Source of the DNA: Garcia nutans
Taxonomy: Eukaryota; Streptophyta; Magnoliopsida; Malpighiales; Euphorbiaceae
Length of the DNA stretch: 64,000 nucleotides
Direction of reading: 5' to 3'
Assembly (NCBI GenBank): GCA_947685225.1
Contig: CANTUV010000035.1
Coordinates: 44,454,001-44,518,000, forward strand
Part shown: positions 22,836 to 33,800 of the stretch, piece after piece
Numbering within the stretch: the stretch's first letter is position 1
How the letters are laid out: every line of letters starts with the position of its first letter
The notes under the pieces: generated by a model
Databases searched by the model: none
What the model was told of the DNA's origin: nothing
Seen by the model: the letters and a program-made list of their open reading frames with translations, nothing else
Made by a program: the position numbers and the translations under genes

Positions 22836-24163
22836 TTGCAAGGCAGGAGATCACTCGAAGGAGAGCTACATCCATTCATTCTAGAAATTCAGAGAGTGAA
22901 AAGGAGCAGAGAAGAGTTTGAGCTCTACACCGGATTTGATACTACAGAGGAGGACACTTCTGATTTTGAGTCGGAATCTGCACAATCTGTTAAAATGGCT
23001 GAAGAAAGACAAAGGACGATGAGAGACTTTGCTAGACCTGTCATTGGAACTTCCACTTCTTGCATAAGACTGACAGATGCAGCAAGAAATTATGAGTTGA
23101 AGAACATTCACTACAACATGCTGCCATCATTCTATGGAGTTCCAAATGAAGATCCTTTGAATTTTATTAGGGATTTCTACTCCACTCTCAACACTTTTCC
23201 TTTGGGAGGATTAACAGAGGATCAGTTGAGGATGAGGTGTTTCCCATATACTTTGAAGGATAGGGAAAAGAGCTGGCTTATGATGTTGCCCAAAAATTCA
23301 CTGACAACTTGGGAGCAAGTTTATAACAAGTTCATGGGCAAGTTCTATTCACACCAAAACACAACTGAGTTGAGAGGGATGATTACTACATTCTCTCAAT
23401 TTGAAGGAGAGCCATTTCATGAGGCTTGGGATAGATTCAAGATGCTATTGATCCAGTGTCCACATCATCACTACCCACTTCAACTCCTTAATCAGTTTTT
23501 CTATGATGGTCTAACCCAGCAATTTCAGAACACTGTTGACAATGCAGCTGGGGGAGCCATGGGAGAAAAGACAGCTGATGAGACTTATGAGATCTTTGAG
23601 ATGTTGGGAGCTAATTCTCAACAAAAGAGTGTAAGGGGAAGAAGTAAAGGGGTGAATCAATTGGAAGCCAATACTGAAATGGTTAGTCAAATAGCTGAGT
23701 TGACAAGGCAGGTTCAGATGCTAAACATGAAGAACAATATTTCTTCATCCACTCAAGAGGTGTGTGGAATCTGTGGGACATTTGGGCATGGAGCAAATAT
23801 ATGCCCCTCTGCATATGAATCTTTTGGGAATGAAGCTGAGCAAGTTAATGCTATGGGGGGATTTCAACCAAGAGCCAGGAATGATCCTTACTCCAACACT
23901 TACAATCCTGGTTGAGGAGTCACCCCAATTTTTCCTGGACAACAAATAATGCTCAACAGCCTTTCCATTTGCTCCAGAGACAGAACCAACAGCAGGGCCA
24001 ATCCTCAAATCAAGGTCAGCCTAAGAGAGAGAGTTTGGAAGAAAGTTTGCAGGCTTTTATCCAGGTCAGTGCTAAAAATCAGGAGATGAACAACAAGAGG
24101 CTGGATTCCTTGGAAGCATCTTTCAAGAAGGTGGAGACCCAAGTGGGGCAACTTGCTCAATAG
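22836..24163 (+). pseudogene. E4 gag with lost start codon
   Basis: The E3 gag start (ATG, MQDRRSL) aligns with TTG at 22,836-22,838 here, so the start is lost; the next in-frame ATG is at 22,995. The gag core (LNFIRDFYSTLNTF, RMRCFPYTLKD, WDRFKMLLIQCP) is intact to 23,915 and is followed by a knuckle CGICGTFGHGANIC (C-x2-C-x4-H-x4-C). A one-base deletion near 23,913 shifts the frame, and CAG-to-TAG at 24,161-24,163 adds a stop before the protease part. Expected role: particle formation and RNA packaging. Confidence 0.85.
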
Positions 24164-27100
24164 ATGCAGATTCAACAAAAGGGGAAGTTTCCAAGTCAAC
24201 CTGAGCAGGCACAAGCAGTGACTGTTCTTAGGAGTGGCAAGGTAATTAATAACACTGTTGAAAATAATTCTGTGAATGCAGGTGAGCAAGAGAATAGAAA
24301 GAAAGGAGAACTAGAGAACAAAGGTGCTGAAGAAAGATCAATGGAGAAGTCCCCTACAACAGATTTGCACAAGGCAAACAATCCATACCGGCCACCTATA
24401 CCATTCCCCAGCAGGTTGAAGGATGATAAAAAAGATAAGCAATTTTCAGATATCTTCAACATGCTGTCTAAGGTAAGTATCAACTTACCCTTACTTGAAG
24501 CAATTAAGAACATGCCGGCTTATGCTAAATTCTTCAAAGAACTGAATACCAAGAAAAAGAGGTATGAGCCAAATGAGAAGGTGATAGTTTCTGAGGTAGC
24601 TAGTGCTGTTTTGCAGCATAAACTGCCTCTTAAGCTAAAGGATCCTGGAAGTTTTATTATTCAAATTACCATGGGAAATGGAAAGGGTACTGATGGCATG
24701 TGTGACTTGGGAGCCAGTGTGAATTTAATGCCTTATTCTGTGTACCTTGATTTAGAATTAGGGGAACTTAAACCAACAAAAATGGTGTTGCAATTAGCTG
24801 ATAGATCTCTTAGATTCCCGAAAGGGGTTATAGAAGATGTGTTAGTTAAAGTTGGTGGTTTGATAGTACCTGTGGATTTCATTGTTCTGGACATGGAAGT
24901 AGGTAATTCTTCACCATCTGCACACACCATTCTACTGGGTAGGCCTTTTATGGCGACTACCAACACTTTGATAGATGTTAAAAATGGAAAATTATCAATG
25001 ACTGTTTTGGGACAAACTGTGGAATTTTCTATTTTTAACACTTCTCCTATTCCTACAACTGCTTTATATGAGGATTGTTCTTTCATTGATTGTGTTGATG
25101 CAGTTGTTTCAGATGTTTTCTTGCAGATAGGTTCTTCTGATAAATTGGAGCTGGCATTGACCTTAGAGAGTGATGTGGATATTTTTGATGCAGAAATAGC
25201 CAGTTGCCTTGAGATTTTAGAGGGTGCTGAAATAGAGGAGCTTAAGGAGGACCCAATTCTTGAACCTTACCCCATTCAAAAAGAAGAGAAGAACCCCTCA
25301 CTAGAGTTAGAGCTGAAAGAGTTACCTAAGAACCTAAAATATGTGTTTTTAGGAGATCACAACACTTTACCTATGATAATATCTAGTGAACTTAGTGAAG
25401 GGGAGGAGATGAGGTTAGTGAGTGAGCTTAAAAGATTGAAGAGGGCAATAGGATGGGGATTGAGTGACATCAAGGGTATTAGCCCTTCCATGTGCATGCA
25501 TAGAATCACTTTAGAAGAGGGAGCTAAACCTGTGAGGGAGACTCAAAGGCGCCTTAACCCAAATATGAGTGAAGTGGTTAAGAAGGAAGTGCTCAAATTG
25601 CTGGATGAAGGAGTGATTTATCCAATTGCTAATAGTGAGTGGGTGAGCCCAGTACATGTAGTTCCTAAGAAATCTGGAATCACTGTGGTGAGAAATGAGA
25701 ATAATGAATTGGTTCCTACTAGGACTACTACTGGGTGGAGAATGTGCATCGATTATAGGAAGTTGAACAATGCTACAAAGAAAGATCATTTCCCTCTTCC
25801 TTTTATTGATCAGATGTTAGATAAACTTTTTGGACACTCACATTATTGTTTTCTGGATGGCCTTTCAGGTTACTATCAGGTGCCGATAGCTCCAGAGGAT
25901 CAGTCCAAGACAACCTTTACTTATCCTTTTGGGACTTATGCATTCCGACGTATGCCTTTTGGCTTGTGCAATGCACCTGCAACTTTTCAGAGATGCATGA
26001 TGTCTGTCTTCTCTGACATGATAGACGATTTTATTGAGGTATTTATGGATGACTTTTCTGTTTTTGGTAATTCTTTTGATAATTGCCTCAATAAACTTGT
26101 TCATGTGCTTGAGAGATGCATTGAATGTAACCTCACTTTAAGTTGGGAAAAGAGTCATTTTATGGTTACCCAGGGCATTGTTTTAGGTCATGTGGTGTCA
26201 AGTAAAGGGATTGAGGTAGATAAGGCTAAAATTGAATTGATTGCTAAGTTACCCCCACCTACCTCTGTTAAGGGAATAAGAAGTTTTTTAGGGCATGCAG
26301 GATTTTACAGGAGGTTTATTAAGGATTTTTCCAAAATAAGCCAACCATTGTGCCATTTGTTGGGGAAAGATGTTCCATTTGAATTTACAGCACAATGCAT
26401 GCAAGCTTTTAATTCCCTTAAGGAAAAATTGACTAGTGCACCTGTGATTGTAGCTCCTGTCTGGTCTTTACCTTTTGAAATCATGTGTGATGCCTCTAAT
26501 CATGCAGTAGAAACTATTCTTGGGCAAAGGGTTGATAAATACTTGAGAGTAATATATTATGCCAGTTTAACCCTGAATAGTGCACAAATGAACTACACCA
26601 CAACTGAGAAGGAAATGTTAGCTGTTGTTTTTGCTTTAGACAAATTTAGAGCATATTTAATTGGGTAAAAAATTATTGTGCATTCTGATCATGCAGCTCT
26701 TAAATATCTGTTAACAAAACAACATGCCAAACCTTGCTTAATTAGATGGGTGTTGTTATTGCAAGAGTTTGATTTCCAAATCAAGGATACTAAGGGTAGT
26801 GAGAATGTTGTTGCTGATCATTTATCTAGATTACCCTACTTTAGTGAAAATCTTGCATCTGATGACATTCATAAAAATTTAGGAGCATTTCCTGATGAGC
26901 AGCTTTTTGTGGTATTTGATGCACCTTGGTTTGCAGATATTGCTAACTATCTTGCTTGTGGTATTTTACGTACTAACATGTCATTTCAGGAAAAGAAAAA
27001 GGTTTTTACACTAGAGTAAGTTTTATTTTTGGGATGAACCTTATCTATTCCAGATTTGCAAAGATGAGATAGTTCGCAGGTGTGTATATGAGGAAGAACA

Positions 27101-28214
27101 ACTGAGTGTTCTTCAATTTTGTCATGACCTTCACTGTGGGGGTCATTTTGGAGGAAGAAAGACTGCAGAAAAGGTGCTGCAAAGTGGTTTTTACTGGCCT
27201 ACTTTATTTAAAGATGCTCAAGACTATTGTAAGCACTGTGATTGTTGCCAAAGAGTAGGTAACATTGGGAGGAGGAATGAAATGCCCCTTCAGTCATATA
27301 TTGTTGTTGAATTGTTTGATGTGTGGGGAATAGACTTCATGGGTCCTTTTCCCAAGTCTTTTGGTTTTGAATATATTTTAGTTGTTGTTGACTATGTTTC
27401 CAAATGGGTGGAGGCAATCCCCACCCGTACTAATGATGCTAATGTAGTTGTGAAATTTGTGAAGGAAAATATTCTTAGCAGATTTGGTACGCCAAGGGTG
27501 ATAGTCAGTGATGGGGGGAGCCATTTTTGCAACAGGCGTTTTGAGAAGTTAATGCACAAATCTGGTGTGAAGCACAAGGTGGCAACCCCATACCATCCAC
27601 AGACTTCTGGACAAGTGGAAACATCAAACAAGCAGCTAAAAGGAATCCTGGAGAAAACAGTCAACACATCAAGGAAAGATTGGGCAAACAGATTGCATGA
27701 TGCACTATAGGCATATCGGACTGCTTTCAAAACTCCTCTAGGTATGAGTCCATATCGATTGGTGTTTGGAAAAGCTTGTCACTTACCAGTGGAGTTGGAG
27801 CACAGAGCATATTGGGCAATCAAGACTCTGAATTTGGACTTGGATAAAGCGAAGAGAGAAAGATTTCTGCAAATTTCAGAGTTAGATGAGCTGAGGAATA
27901 AGGCTTATGAGAGCTCAAGAATTTACAAGGATCGCACTAAAGCACTTCATGATAGAATTATAGTGCGAAAGACATTGAGTCCAGGTATGAAAGTTTTACT
28001 TTTTAACTCTCGACTCTGTCTTTTTCCAGGTAAACTCAAGTCTCGATGGAGTGGTCCTTTCGAGATAACTCGGGTGTATCCTTCTGCTGCCATCGAATTA
28101 CTTAACTCTCAAACAAGTGAGACTTTTAAAGTGAATGGACAGAGAGTTAAGCCATACAATGAAGGATTTCAGGAAGTGAGGGTCATTGACAGCACTTTGA
28201 TTCATGATCCCTAG
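24164..28214 (+). pseudogene. E4 pol (PR-RT-RH-INT), most complete copy
   Basis: The frame from 24,164 holds a protease with DLGAS near residue 181, reverse transcriptase with FMDDFSVFG near residue 629, and RNase H with CDASNHA near residue 775. A TAA at 26,666-26,668 (Ser codon TCA in E3) interrupts RNase H. A frameshift near 27,010 precedes integrase (from 27,018), which has the H-x3-H and C-x2-C zinc region, GIDFMGPF, IVSDGGSHF and TSGQVETSN, giving the D-D-E triad. A Trp-to-TAG stop lies at 27,708-27,710 and the frame ends at 28,214. No chromodomain follows, as expected for Athila. Confidence 0.9.
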
Positions 28215-28995
28215 GCCTTGCATGATGTCCAGCTATATGACATTAAAGAAGCGCTAAATGGGAGGCAACCCATCGGTTTGCATTTATTTTTGATAGTTGT
28301 AATTTTAAATTTAGCAAGTTTTGATTTTATGTTTAGTCTAAATAAATGGAACGGGTGCTTTGATCAGTTTTTATCTTTCTAATGTGTTTCAGGGTTGATC
28401 GGAGAAGAGGTGCAATTTCTTTGATATTTGTAACTATATATATATATATAAAGTTAAAAAGTGGCAGAGAGTGACACGGCCAAAGGACTTGGCTGTGTCC
28501 CTTGGCCGTGTCACATGGGACACGGCCAAGCCTCATGAAAACTTTTTTTTAAAAAATTTGTCACAGTAAGTGACTCGGCCAAAGGACTTGGCCGTGTCCC
28601 TTGGCCGTGTCACTGGACACGGCCAAGTAAAAAAATAATTGCTCTTTGATTTGTTATTTTGCACCTCTAGATCCAGTAGCTAACACGAGCATGGGACACG
28701 GCCAAGTCACTGGCCGTGTCCCTCAAAAATCACATGACACGGCCGTGTTTCCCACAACTCAGCTGTGTCCCTCAATTTTTGACTTTTAAAAACCCGATTT
28801 TGCCCAGTTCTTTTCATAAATCCCTAAATTTTCTATCTTCGTCTCTCTCGCTCTCTGTATCGCCAAAACCATTGATTTTTATTTCAAAACTCCAACTCTT
28901 CCATTAAAACTTCAAATTTCTTCAACAAAACTTGAGATAATCACTTAAAACTTCCTCTTTACTCATATAATTTTGATTTAATTCAGTTTTGGGTT
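28215..28995 (+). other. E4 pol-ORF3 spacer
   Basis: It contains TGGGAGGCAACCCA at 28,259-28,272, a TA microsatellite at 28,433-28,450 and the palindrome array at 28,468-28,775. A deletion ending at about 28,995 removed the ORF3 start and the T-rich AG seen in E2 and E3. Confidence 0.75.
28468..28775. repeat. Palindrome array, E4 pol-ORF3 spacer
   Basis: Repeated ACACGGCCAAAGGACTTGGC(T/C)GTGT and GGGACACGGCCAAGTCACTGGCCGTGTCCC palindromes match those in the LTR, though this is an internal region. Confidence 0.85.
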
Positions 28996-29951
28996 GAATC
29001 TCTTGATGCTTTGCAAATTAGGACTAATTTTGAGCGATATGTGCAATTTCTTGGATGGGAAACTCTAGTCACCTTGAGTCCTTTGCAGTTTGAGGAACTT
29101 ACTCTAGAATTTTTGACATCTCTCAAGGTTGAAAGAAATGATAAGAAAATCTGCACTAAATTGATGTTTAAATTGCTGGGTAAATCTTATGTGCTCAATA
29201 TTGACCAGTTAAATGATAAAGGTCGGTACCCAAAGAATTTAAACAACAATTTGCTTGGGGAGCTTTAGGCTCGGGTACTTATGTGGCCAAATCGGCCAAG
29301 GCATCTAAGTTAAGAAATTCTGCTTTGAGATATTTGCATAGGTTTATGGCTTGTGGATTCTTTGCTCGGAAGGAGAGTCCGGGTGTGGTTGAAGTGAGTG
29401 AATTATTTTTCCTGGATTGTGCTTTTAATGCAATGCATGTCAGTGCCGGCTATTGGTTAGCGGATATTTTTTATTCTGTGGCTAACAAAAGAAAGGGGGA
29501 AATTTGTGTTGGAGAGTTGGTTACCACACTAGCAGTAGCCCTGGTTGAGGATTTTGACCCGAGTACTAGTCGTATGACTAGAATTTTGGGTAATGACTCT
29601 TTGGATTTAGCTACACTTGAGAAGATGCACATGGTGGTGCGTAGGGGAGGGACTTATATGATGCCTTCAAATGAGCCTGAAGCACCGGGGGACAGGCAGA
29701 AGAGAGCATGGGTCCAAGAGGAGTCCGACTCGGATTCTCTTGACCTAGATGAGGATGCTCCAGTCTCGGAACATCAAGAGGTACTTCTGAGGATTGAGGC
29801 CCTGGAGGGCAAAGTGGATCGACTGGATAGCAAGGTGGACCATAACCATGCTGAGGTCTTACAGCAGTTGGAACAGATTAACAGTAACCTTACGAAGATC
29901 TTGAGTCTCCATCCCTCAGCTGCATCATCTTCACACCAGCCTTTTCCATAG
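28996..29951 (+). pseudogene. E4 ORF3, truncated and frameshifted
   Basis: Homologous to ORF3 of E2 and E3 but without the first roughly 45 codons. A deletion of about 27 bp around 29,215 removes the GFHQHGER region and shifts the frame, with a stop at 29,268. The rest (29,283-29,951) runs open through FLDCAFNAMH, the acidic linker and the coiled-coil tail. Its C-terminal half is close to E2. Confidence 0.8.
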
Positions 29952-30607
29952 ATTTTGAGTTCCTTGCTTTATTTTGTTTAGTGTATTTTTGTTTTTATTT
30001 TTCGTTTGTGTTTTCATGTTAACATTTTATATTTGGATATTTTATTTTCTTATATTGTACTTTTATTTTTGAACTTTTGTGTTTGTGATGGAAAGCTAGG
30101 GTTTTGCTTCACCAGGTACAATGGAAGACAGGTTGTCCTTTAACTCTTTTTATTTATTATTCTTGTTTTCCATTGAGGACAATGTAAATTTTAAGTGTGG
30201 GGTAAGCTTTCCTTTAATTTTTGTTTTTGTTTTGTTTGTCTTGTTTTGCTTATTGTGTTTGTTGTGCATGGCATAATTGTTGAAATCTTATTGATCTTTT
30301 CTTTGATTCTAGCATTATAGTTGAGACTTTAGTATCAGCATAGAAATGAGCATTTGAATTCATTCAGGATCAATTCTCACATTCTGCGATTCATGACATA
30401 TAAATCTTTGAGAATCCACCTTTGTGAGTTTTGAGCCTTATAGATTAAATGATCGATTTTCTTTTCTTAAGTGTGCACCTCCATGATTTTGCATCTCTAG
30501 AGTTTGCTTTTGCATGCTAATTGAACTCACATTATGATTTAATCTCAAGTTTTAAAATGATGAAGGCAAAGTAGTTAGCCCTTTAGCTTAAAAAGACCTC
30601 CCTTAAT
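29952..30607 (+). other. E4 partial 3' untranslated region
   Basis: It matches 2,565-3,234 of E2, including the inner polypurine-like motif AAGTGTGGGGTA near 30,191-30,205. No gene is seen. It ends abruptly at ...CCTTAAT (30,607). Confidence 0.8.
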
Positions 30608-30707
30608 CTTCGGTGTACAGTTCAAACTCTTCTATGCTCCTTTTCACTCTCTGAATTTCTGGAATGACTGGGTATAGCTCTCCTCCAAGTGATCTCCTGT
30701 CTTGCAT
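30608..30707 (-). pseudogene. E3 gag N-terminus, right of E4
   Basis: On the minus strand the frame starts at ATG 30,707 (MQDRRSLGGELYPV). The first 13 codons of the 41-bp duplication overlap the piece left of E4. The start lies 116 nt downstream of the primer site. Confidence 0.8.
30609..30649. repeat. 41-bp flank duplication of E4, right copy
   Basis: Direct repeat of 20,930-20,970 with one visible mismatch (TTCTATG against TTCTCTG). Confidence 0.85.
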
Positions 30708-30822
30708 AAACAAAATTTCTGGAAAAAGAAATTATTAAAAGCAAAAGACAAAAAAAATAAAAAGTAAACAATGAAAAATAATTAAAAATATCTATGCTAA
30801 TAAACAATTTCGCCAATTAGCC

Positions 30823-30840
30823 TCCCCGGCAGCGGCGCCA
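30823..30840 (-). other. E3 primer-binding site (tRNA-Asp type)
   Basis: The minus strand reads TGGCGCCGCTGCCGGGGA, identical to that of E4, 6 nt from the LTR end. Confidence 0.85.
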
Positions 30841-30846
30841 AAAACT

Positions 30847-32494
30847 TGTTGCGCTCGAATTAAGTTCTACTATAAGCGTCACTCACAAGTATACAAGGTA
30901 GCTGTAGCAAAGGTGATCGCCCCAAGGTCATCTCTCAAGGAAGCTAGATAAGCTAATTGATGATCAGGTTGCAAATAACAAATTATAATAAATTTAAATT
31001 GCTAACAACTAATGAAAATAGATCGATTGGAGTTTAAAACAATAAAAGTAAACTGAGCTGATATATTGATTCACTTAATAGAAAGGTCTAGGGTTTGCAC
31101 TTGTCTACTAACTTATATATATGAACGGTTATTCCTCTCAACCAATTTAATTTCAAAGATTAGATCTCAAGCAACTTAATTAATCGAATCAAGGAAATAA
31201 GCTCTCGCATTCAAACCTTTTTCAAATAATCTTGTTACAATTGAAATAATCCTTTTCTTAGGTTATATTTCTAATTCACCTAAGTCCCTAATTGAATTGT
31301 TCCAGCATTAGACTTCATCTCTCAATCCTTCATCTAATACCTTAAACACATAATTGGTGGCCAATCAATTATATATTAACAATAATTCCATTCAATCAAG
31401 GCTAAAGAAATAATTTCAGTTAAGAGCAATAACCAATTCATATAATCATAGTAGTTCCATACAAACCCTAGACTAGATCAAATTAGTTCATAATGATGTT
31501 ATCAAACATATTCATCTCATTAAAATTCAAAGAAATCAGTTTAGACATAATAGAATTCATGAATATAATTCCAATGAAATTTAAGAGATAAAGTTTGAGA
31601 ACAAAACCAAATTACAAACTCCCTTAAGTTGCTGAAGAATCTCTTGATAAGATCTTGCTAGAAGAATGTGGCAACGGCATAAACAAATTTAATCTAGAAT
31701 GTTTTGCATCAAAGTGTAATCAAATATCTCCAAGAAAATAAAATTGGAAACCTAAAGCTAATCTCTGACGGCTGATCAAGATCTCTCTAATCTCCCTCGA
31801 ATAAAACCCTAATCGTATTATTTATACAAAACCTCTTAAAACTCCGCTCCTTTAGTCCATGGAGTGACACGGTCAAGCTCCTGGCCTTGTCATGTGACAC
31901 AGCCAGTGGCTTGGCCGTGTCTACTGACTGTGTCCCCTTCTGTGTGATTTTCATCTCTTCTTCTTTGGAGTTAAGTGTGACACGGCCAAGCTTGGGTGAG
32001 CTTGGTCGTGTTTGGTGTGTTTGGAAGGACACGACCAATGGCTTGGCCGTGTCCCCTGAGTGTGTCACCTTCTATTCTTTGCTCTCTTACCTTTTGGATC
32101 TTCTTCCTTGGCTTAATATGGGACACGACCAAGTCTCCTGGCCGTGTCCTCTGAGTGTGTCAGTCACTGCCTGAATTTTCATTCCTCTCTCTTGGTTCCT
32201 TAGTTTTGCTCTTTGCTTCATGCTACTCTTTCTTCCAAGGTAACAATTTGCATATTAACCTAAAACAAACACTTAAACAAACTTTAAACAATAATCAAAT
32301 AATCATTAACCAACAACACATAAACACCACACTAAAAACCAAAAAAAAAATAGACATAAACACTGAAATAAATTAAAACTACCAAAATTGATGAACACAC
32401 TAAATAAACATATTAAAACTACCAAAATACCTAAAGAAAACAATAATTATCATAATAAATAAGACACAATTCTATGACAAAAACTAATAAAACA
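30847..32494 (-). repeat. E3 5' LTR
   Basis: This 1,648-bp LTR is the partner of 10,470-12,146. Its palindrome array is at 31,862-32,162 and its TATA complement at 31,818-31,826. It drives transcription leftward, through E4 in antisense. Confidence 0.9.
31862..32162. repeat. Palindrome array in E3 5' LTR
   Basis: Same array as in the 3' LTR but with one palindrome fewer: around 32,121-32,155 a single pair stands where 11,750-11,812 has two. Confidence 0.85.
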
Positions 32495-32499
32495 GCCCG
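32495..32499. repeat. Target-site duplication of E3, right copy (GCCCG)
   Basis: Matches 10,465-10,469 and follows the LTR terminus AATAAAACA. Confidence 0.9.
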
Positions 32500-32891
32500 C
32501 TGCACCCATTTTTGCCAGCACAATTGCTGCCAGCACAGCCCATGGGCCCGACAGCTCGTGCGCTGCCAATTTTTTTGTTTTATCTTAATTAAATAATTTT
32601 TGCTTTACTATTTAATTTTTATTTATAAAAATAAAAATAAAAATAAATAAAAAAATAAAAAAAAAAGAGAAAACGGCTGCGCAAAATGGCCCGAAGGCCC
32701 ATTTCTCCCGCAGCTGCCACAGTTGGCTGTGGCAGCTTTTTCGCCAGTGCAATTTTTTCTGCGGTAATTTTTTTCGCTAGCGAAATTTTCCGACACAAAT
32801 TTTCTGAAACCTAAAACAATTAGGTTTCAATTTTCTTTTCTTATTTAATATTGTATGCCATGAGTAACTAGGATTAATAATAGAATTCTTC

Positions 32892-32900
32892 TATAAATAA
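32892..32900 (+). promoter_or_regulatory. TATA box of E1 LTR
   Basis: CTATAAATAAGG; the E5 LTR has the same motif on the minus strand at 42,281-42,289. Confidence 0.6.
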
Positions 32901-33169
32901 GGAAGAAATCGGAGGAGAAAAACAAGGAGAAATGGGGGCGAAAATTGAGAGAGTTTGAAACCGAAATTGAGTGGGAAAGCAGTGAAATCAATCTGACCTT
33001 TTGAGAGGAGAAGAAGCAAAAGCCATTAACAAACAACCAAAGGCAGCAACTGCCTTTGTTTTTATTCATCCAAGAAGAATTATTTTGGAGGAACCATCAA
33101 AATGAGGCATGTATTAATTGTTATATTTTTTCACAGTAGCTAAGATTATGAAATTTTGTCTTTCAAAAT

Positions 33170-33800
33170 CAAAAACCCTAGAACTTTAATTTAGTTTTTC
33201 TAAAGTTAAAAACACTAATTCGTTGCTTTATTTTCCAAAAAGGCTTAAAATTGTTATTTTTACTTCTTCAAAATCTTAAAACCCTAATTGAACATGTTTT
33301 TCTTCAAAACCAAAATTTGATTCTGTTTCTTTCAACAAACCCTAAAAACATCTTTTCTATTTATATAAACTTAAAATCATTTATTTATTTTCATAAACTT
33401 CATAAAATTATCAACTGCTTTTTTCGAAATTCTAAAAAACCTAAGCATTCACCGAAACCCTAATTCTAAAACACTAAACCCAAATGCAACTTCCAAACCT
33501 AAAATAGTAAACCCTAACCCCTTTAAAACCTTAAACCCTAATTTTTTCTAAACCCTAATCCTTTAAAACTTTAAAAACCATAAAAACACAAACATTTTAA
33601 TTTCACACAGTAAATTTGAAACCATAAATCAAAAGTATTTTAAAGAGTTCAAATCCTAGTTTCATGATTTTACATAACAAACCCTTATTTGGTTAATCAA
33701 GAAATTTTATCAACCTTTTAAAACATAAAATCCTCAATCTATTTTAATTCTCTTAAAGTCACAGTAGCCAAATTCCATTAATTCCAAAACCCTAAACACA
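33170..33800 (+). promoter_or_regulatory. Telo-box-like AAACCCTAA cluster
   Basis: About seven exact AAACCCTAA motifs plus variants occur downstream of the TATA box, for example near 33,279, 33,338, 33,455, 33,510, 33,533 and 33,549. They are dispersed rather than a telomere array. The E5 LTR has inverted copies at 41,365-41,905. Confidence 0.6.

Larger units (their letters stand above)
20971..30607 (+). mobile_element. E4: Athila-like element lacking its 3' end, inside E3
   Basis: E4 starts exactly at the LTR terminus TGTTTTATTAG and carries a 5' LTR, primer site, gag, pol, the palindrome spacer, ORF3 and the first 0.65 kb of the 3' untranslated region. It stops at 30,607, at a point equivalent to about 3,234 in E2, so the polypurine tract and 3' LTR are missing. 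E3 gag resumes at 30,608. Confidence 0.9.
10470..32494 (-). mobile_element. E3: Athila-like element, minus strand, containing E4
   Basis: E3 has two LTRs (10,470-12,146 and 30,847-32,494), a tRNA-Asp-type primer site at 30,823-30,840, gag-pol, ORF3 and a polypurine tract, all on the minus strand. The 5-bp duplication GCCCG flanks the whole. E4 (20,971-30,607) interrupts it inside gag. The coding regions carry several stops and frameshifts. Confidence 0.9.

Noticed and set aside
33430..33560. Interstitial telomere array
   Set aside because: AAACCCT units are dispersed, not in tandem, and lie inside an LTR with a counterpart in E5.
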